Shown: positions 61,787 to 64,000 of the stretch, piece by piece
How positions within the stretch are numbered: position 1 is the first letter of the stretch
Layout of the letters: every line of letters starts with the position of its first letter
Assembly: GCA_047600605.1 (NCBI GenBank)
Contig: JASGKK010000001.1
Location: 372,001 to 436,000 of the forward strand
From: CAYMZZ01 sp047600605
GTDB taxonomy: Bacteria; Bacteroidota; Bacteroidia; Chitinophagales; Chitinophagaceae
Direction of reading: 5' to 3'
Length of the DNA: 64,000 nt
Program-made: the position numbers and the translations under genes
The notes under the pieces: model-generated
Database searches by the model: none
What the model was told of the DNA's origin: nothing
The model's input: the letters and a program-made list of their open reading frames with translations, nothing else

Positions 61787-63295
61787 ATGTTATCCATGAA
61801 AAGGATCTACCTGCTACTGCTGTCAGGCCTTCTTTTATCTTCTGCCACCCAGGCGCAACTGCGCATTGGTATCCTGGGCGGCGTGCATCAATCAGAAATT
61901 CTTGAAACCAACGATCTGCCCAACTGGGACCAGATCAAGGGTAATTATAAAAAACGTACAGGCGGTCATTTTGGATTCATTGCGGATCTCCCCTTCGGCC
62001 GCAAAGGCAATTTTGTATTTCAACCCGGTGTTATTTTTTACAATAAGGGCCGGAAATACAATGAAACACTCGATACCACCCTGCACGATACACTCAACAT
62101 AGATCGTCGTGAATTCCTGAATTATATTGATATCCCCTTCAATATCGTAGGCAAAATTCCACTCGGAAAAAGAGTGAAATTCATACTGGGCGGCGGTACC
62201 TATTTTTCATTTTTTTATAATGGAAATATCCGCTCGCAATACATTGCCAAAAATGGCACCTACAGTGCAGATGAGATCAATGATCCACCTGTGGGTGACG
62301 GTCCGGGTAAATACACGACTTACGATTATGGACTCAATGCACTTGCCGGCTTCGAATTCGGTCGGGTGTTTCTGACAGCCAATTATTCGCGAGGACTTCA
62401 TAATATTTACGAGTCAACCGAATATGACGGCAAATTCCGTCACCAGACAATGGGTGTGCGGCTGGGCGTATTCCTGGGTCAGTCGGTTAAATTCACTGGT
62501 AAGGATGAAGACGGCGATGGTGTACCCGATAAAAAAGACCGTTGTCCTGATAAACCCGGTACTGCCCTGCTCAAAGGCTGTCCTGACCAGGATAGTGACG
62601 GTATACCGGATATCGACGATGCCTGCCCTACCGTATTTGGACCTGCAGAAAATAAAGGATGTCCCTATGGCGACCGCGATGGCGATGGTGTGCTGGATAA
62701 AGATGATAAATGTCCCGATGTAAAAGGACTGGCCCGCTACAATGGTTGCCCGATCCCTGACCGCGATAGTGACGGTGTAAATGATGAAGATGACAAATGC
62801 CCCGATGTAAAAGGGCTGGCCCGCTATAATGGTTGTCCGATCCCCGACCGCGATGGCGATGGGGTGAATGATGAAGAAGATAAATGTCCTGATGCAAAAG
62901 GTACAGCCGCCAACAATGGCTGTCCGGAGATCAGTAAAGAAATAGTCGAAAAAGTACAGATAGCAGCCAAACGCATTCAGTTCCGTAAGAACAGTGCCAT
63001 CCTGCTGCCTGCATCCTTTACTACGCTCGATGAAGTGGTAAAACTGCTGAAGGACAATCCTGAGCTGAAACTGACAATCGAAGGCCATACCAGCCGCGAA
63101 GGTGCTTATGAGGTCAATAAACGGATCTCTGAAGAGCGCGCCCAGGCTGTGAAGAAATACCTGGCACAAAAAGGTATTGATGCCGAACGTATGGAGGCCA
63201 TCGGCTATGGTCCAGATAAACCTCTGACAAATAGCGATTTGGAGTCTGAGCAGGCTAAAAATCGTCGGGTAGAGCTGAAGCTGAGCAACCAATAA
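61787..63295 (+). CDS. OmpA-family outer-membrane protein with thrombospondin type 3 repeats
   Basis: A 502-residue protein with a signal peptide (MKRIYLLLLSGLLLSSATQA from the second ATG at 61796). Residues about 20-240 form an outer-membrane beta-barrel (porT-like strands). Residues about 240-385 hold five calcium-binding TSP3 repeats of form DxDxDGxxDxxDxCP. The C-terminal OmpA domain binds peptidoglycan (LTIEGHTSREGAYEVNKRIS ... NRRVELKL). It links the outer membrane to the cell wall. Two of the TSP3 units are near-identical at DNA level. Confidence 0.95.
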   Translation: MLSMKRIYLLLLSGLLLSSATQAQLRIGILGGVHQSEILETNDLPNWDQIKGNYKKRTGGHFGFIADLPFGRKGNFVFQPGVIFYNKGRKYNETLDTTLHDTLNIDRREFLNYIDIPFNIVGKIPLGKRVKFILGGGTYFSFFYNGNIRSQYIAKNGTYSADEINDPPVGDGPGKYTTYDYGLNALAGFEFGRVFLTANYSRGLHNIYESTEYDGKFRHQTMGVRLGVFLGQSVKFTGKDEDGDGVPDKKDRCPDKPGTALLKGCPDQDSDGIPDIDDACPTVFGPAENKGCPYGDRDGDGVLDKDDKCPDVKGLARYNGCPIPDRDSDGVNDEDDKCPDVKGLARYNGCPIPDRDGDGVNDEEDKCPDAKGTAANNGCPEISKEIVEKVQIAAKRIQFRKNSAILLPASFTTLDEVVKLLKDNPELKLTIEGHTSREGAYEVNKRISEERAQAVKKYLAQKGIDAERMEAIGYGPDKPLTNSDLESEQAKNRRVELKLSNQ

Positions 63296-63321
63296 AAGCC
63301 CCGCCTCGTCACAGAATTAAC

Positions 63322-63356
63322 CAAAACCCTGCAGCAGGTATGCTGTAGGGTTTTTC
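63322..63356 (+). terminator. intrinsic terminator after OmpA-family gene
   Basis: The stem AAACCCT-x-CAGCA / TGCTG-x-AGGGTTT with a GGTA loop is followed by a T-run. It lies 27 bp past the stop. Confidence 0.85.
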
Positions 63357-63386
63357 AGTTTCACAAAATGTATGAATGGTATGGAC

Positions 63387-63394
63387 TAATTTTG
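63387..63394 (+). promoter_or_regulatory. -7 promoter element of the S8 protease gene
   Basis: TAATTTTG matches TAnnTTTG and lies 44 bp before ATG 63439. Confidence 0.5.
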
Positions 63395-63438
63395 TGGCTT
63401 TGTACAAATTTGCAAGTATTAAAAACTAGTAGCAACTA

Positions 63439-64000
63439 ATGAGTAAGATTTTGCGGTGTACCCTACTGACAAGCGCCTGCCTTGCCCTGGCAATTGCGTC
63501 ATTCTCCCAATCCAATGAAGTTCCCCGTGGATGGCACCTGATGGATAAAGCCGATAGCGGCTATTATGGAATCAGTATGGATAAGGCCTACAAATTTGTA
63601 GCGGAGAAAAAGCTGAAAAGCACGCCTGTCATTGTAGCTGTGATTGACTCGGGTATTGATACCCTGCATGAAGATCTGAAAGCGGTACTGTGGCGTAATC
63701 CCGGTGAGATTCCCGGCAACGGCATTGATGATGATAAAAACGGTTATATCGATGATGTATATGGCTGGAACTTTCTGGGTGGCGCAGATGGTGCCAATGT
63801 AGAAAAAGACTCTTACGAAGCAGCCCGCGTATATCACCAGTTGCTGCCCAAATGGGGCAACAGGGACGTGAATGCAGGATCACTGACACCTGCCGAAGCC
63901 CGCGAATATGATGTATTCGTACGTGCCCGCAAAGATGTAATGGCCAGCAATGTTGATCCCAAGTCGCTGACCTCTCTCCAGCAAAACTACCAGGAGATGC
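63439..64000 (+). CDS. exported subtilisin-like S8 protease, 3' end outside window
   Basis: An open frame from ATG 63439 to the window edge (187 codons). A signal peptide (MSKILRCTLLTSACLALAIA) is followed by a short propeptide-like region and then the S8 catalytic Asp motif (IVAVIDSGIDTLHEDL). 'NGIDDDKNGYIDDVYGWNF' is the Ca-binding insert of large Bacteroidota S8 proteases. A long helical insert follows before the catalytic His, which has not been reached. It is probably secreted. Confidence 0.92.
   Translation, partial: MSKILRCTLLTSACLALAIASFSQSNEVPRGWHLMDKADSGYYGISMDKAYKFVAEKKLKSTPVIVAVIDSGIDTLHEDLKAVLWRNPGEIPGNGIDDDKNGYIDDVYGWNFLGGADGANVEKDSYEAARVYHQLLPKWGNRDVNAGSLTPAEAREYDVFVRARKDVMASNVDPKSLTSLQQNYQEM

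Noticed and set aside
62672..62900. Regular ~75-bp repeats that could be mistaken for a CRISPR array
   Set aside because: The repeats are coding TSP3 domains in frame within the OmpA-family gene; there are no unique spacers of constant length.
62414..63292. 292-codon minus-strand frame opposite the OmpA-family gene
   Set aside because: It mirrors the TSP3 repeats (repeated FFIIHPIAIAVGDR-like segments) and is a shadow of them.

Overview
The window is a contiguous piece of a Bacteroidota chromosome, most likely family Chitinophagaceae. Support comes from a primary-type sigma factor opening with MRQLKI and lacking region 1.1, promoters of the TAnnTTTG type with no Shine-Dalgarno sites, LytS/LytTR signalling, and lineage-typical families (DUF4270, GSCFA, LA_2272-like surface repeats, OmpA with thrombospondin type 3 repeats, GMC/gluconate-dehydrogenase subunit 3 pairs). 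Most genes are housekeeping or envelope genes. I see no rRNA, tRNA, CRISPR array, prophage or intact insertion sequence.

Layout. 1-10.5 kb: a PD40 propeller protein (cut by the edge), a LytS/LytTR two-component pair, two GNAT acetyltransferases, a thiolase, an exported rhodanese-thioredoxin fusion, a METTL21-like methyltransferase, a CPBP protease and an M28 peptidase. 10.5-12.2 kb: a visibly AT-rich island with a small secreted protein, a DUF4279 protein and a 35-codon gene remnant. 12.2-20.2 kb: a sulfurtransferase, an RpoD-type sigma factor, a GH20 enzyme, an S41 peptidase, a lipoprotein, a RibD/DHFR-like protein and an exported Ppx/GppA-fold protein. 20.3-32 kb: a RhlE-type helicase, a type I pullulanase, a GMC oxidoreductase with its Tat lipoprotein partner, small secreted proteins, an EF-G-like GTPase and an EF-hand-like secreted protein, the last two each broken by one extra base. 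32-42.7 kb: dnaG, a CYTH protein, an M48 lipoprotein peptidase, plsY, prmA, pnp-rpsO, miaE and galK. 42.7-52.9 kb: galM, a GSCFA protein, an HMG-CoA-lyase-like enzyme, a BetR-like regulator with a paired operator, two secreted proteins, rlmB, a NUDIX hydrolase, metK and a DUF4270 lipoprotein. 52.9-64 kb: a GT5-like protein divergent from panC-panD, a flippase-like membrane protein, ppk1-ppx, panB, an antiquitin-type aldehyde dehydrogenase, an OmpA-family protein and the start of a subtilisin-like protease.

Functional links. panC, panD and panB make pantothenate and flank the polyphosphate pair ppk1-ppx, whose genes overlap by 20 bp. rpsO-pnp is the conserved pair joined by two hairpins. galK and galM are divergent neighbours. 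The GMC subunit and its Tat-exported subunit form one dehydrogenase.

The most unusual structure is non-coding. At least five intergenic elements consist of two short tandem arrays of one degenerate unit facing each other in inverted orientation. The unit is 7 bp at 18.1 kb, 8 bp at 21.7 and 28.2 kb, and 9 bp at 45.7 and 48.5 kb. The 8- and 9-bp elements sit at or within about 15 bp of a stop codon, and in one 9-bp element every unit of one arm carries an in-frame TAA. A weaker sixth candidate lies at 16.2 kb. I do not recognise them as a described family.
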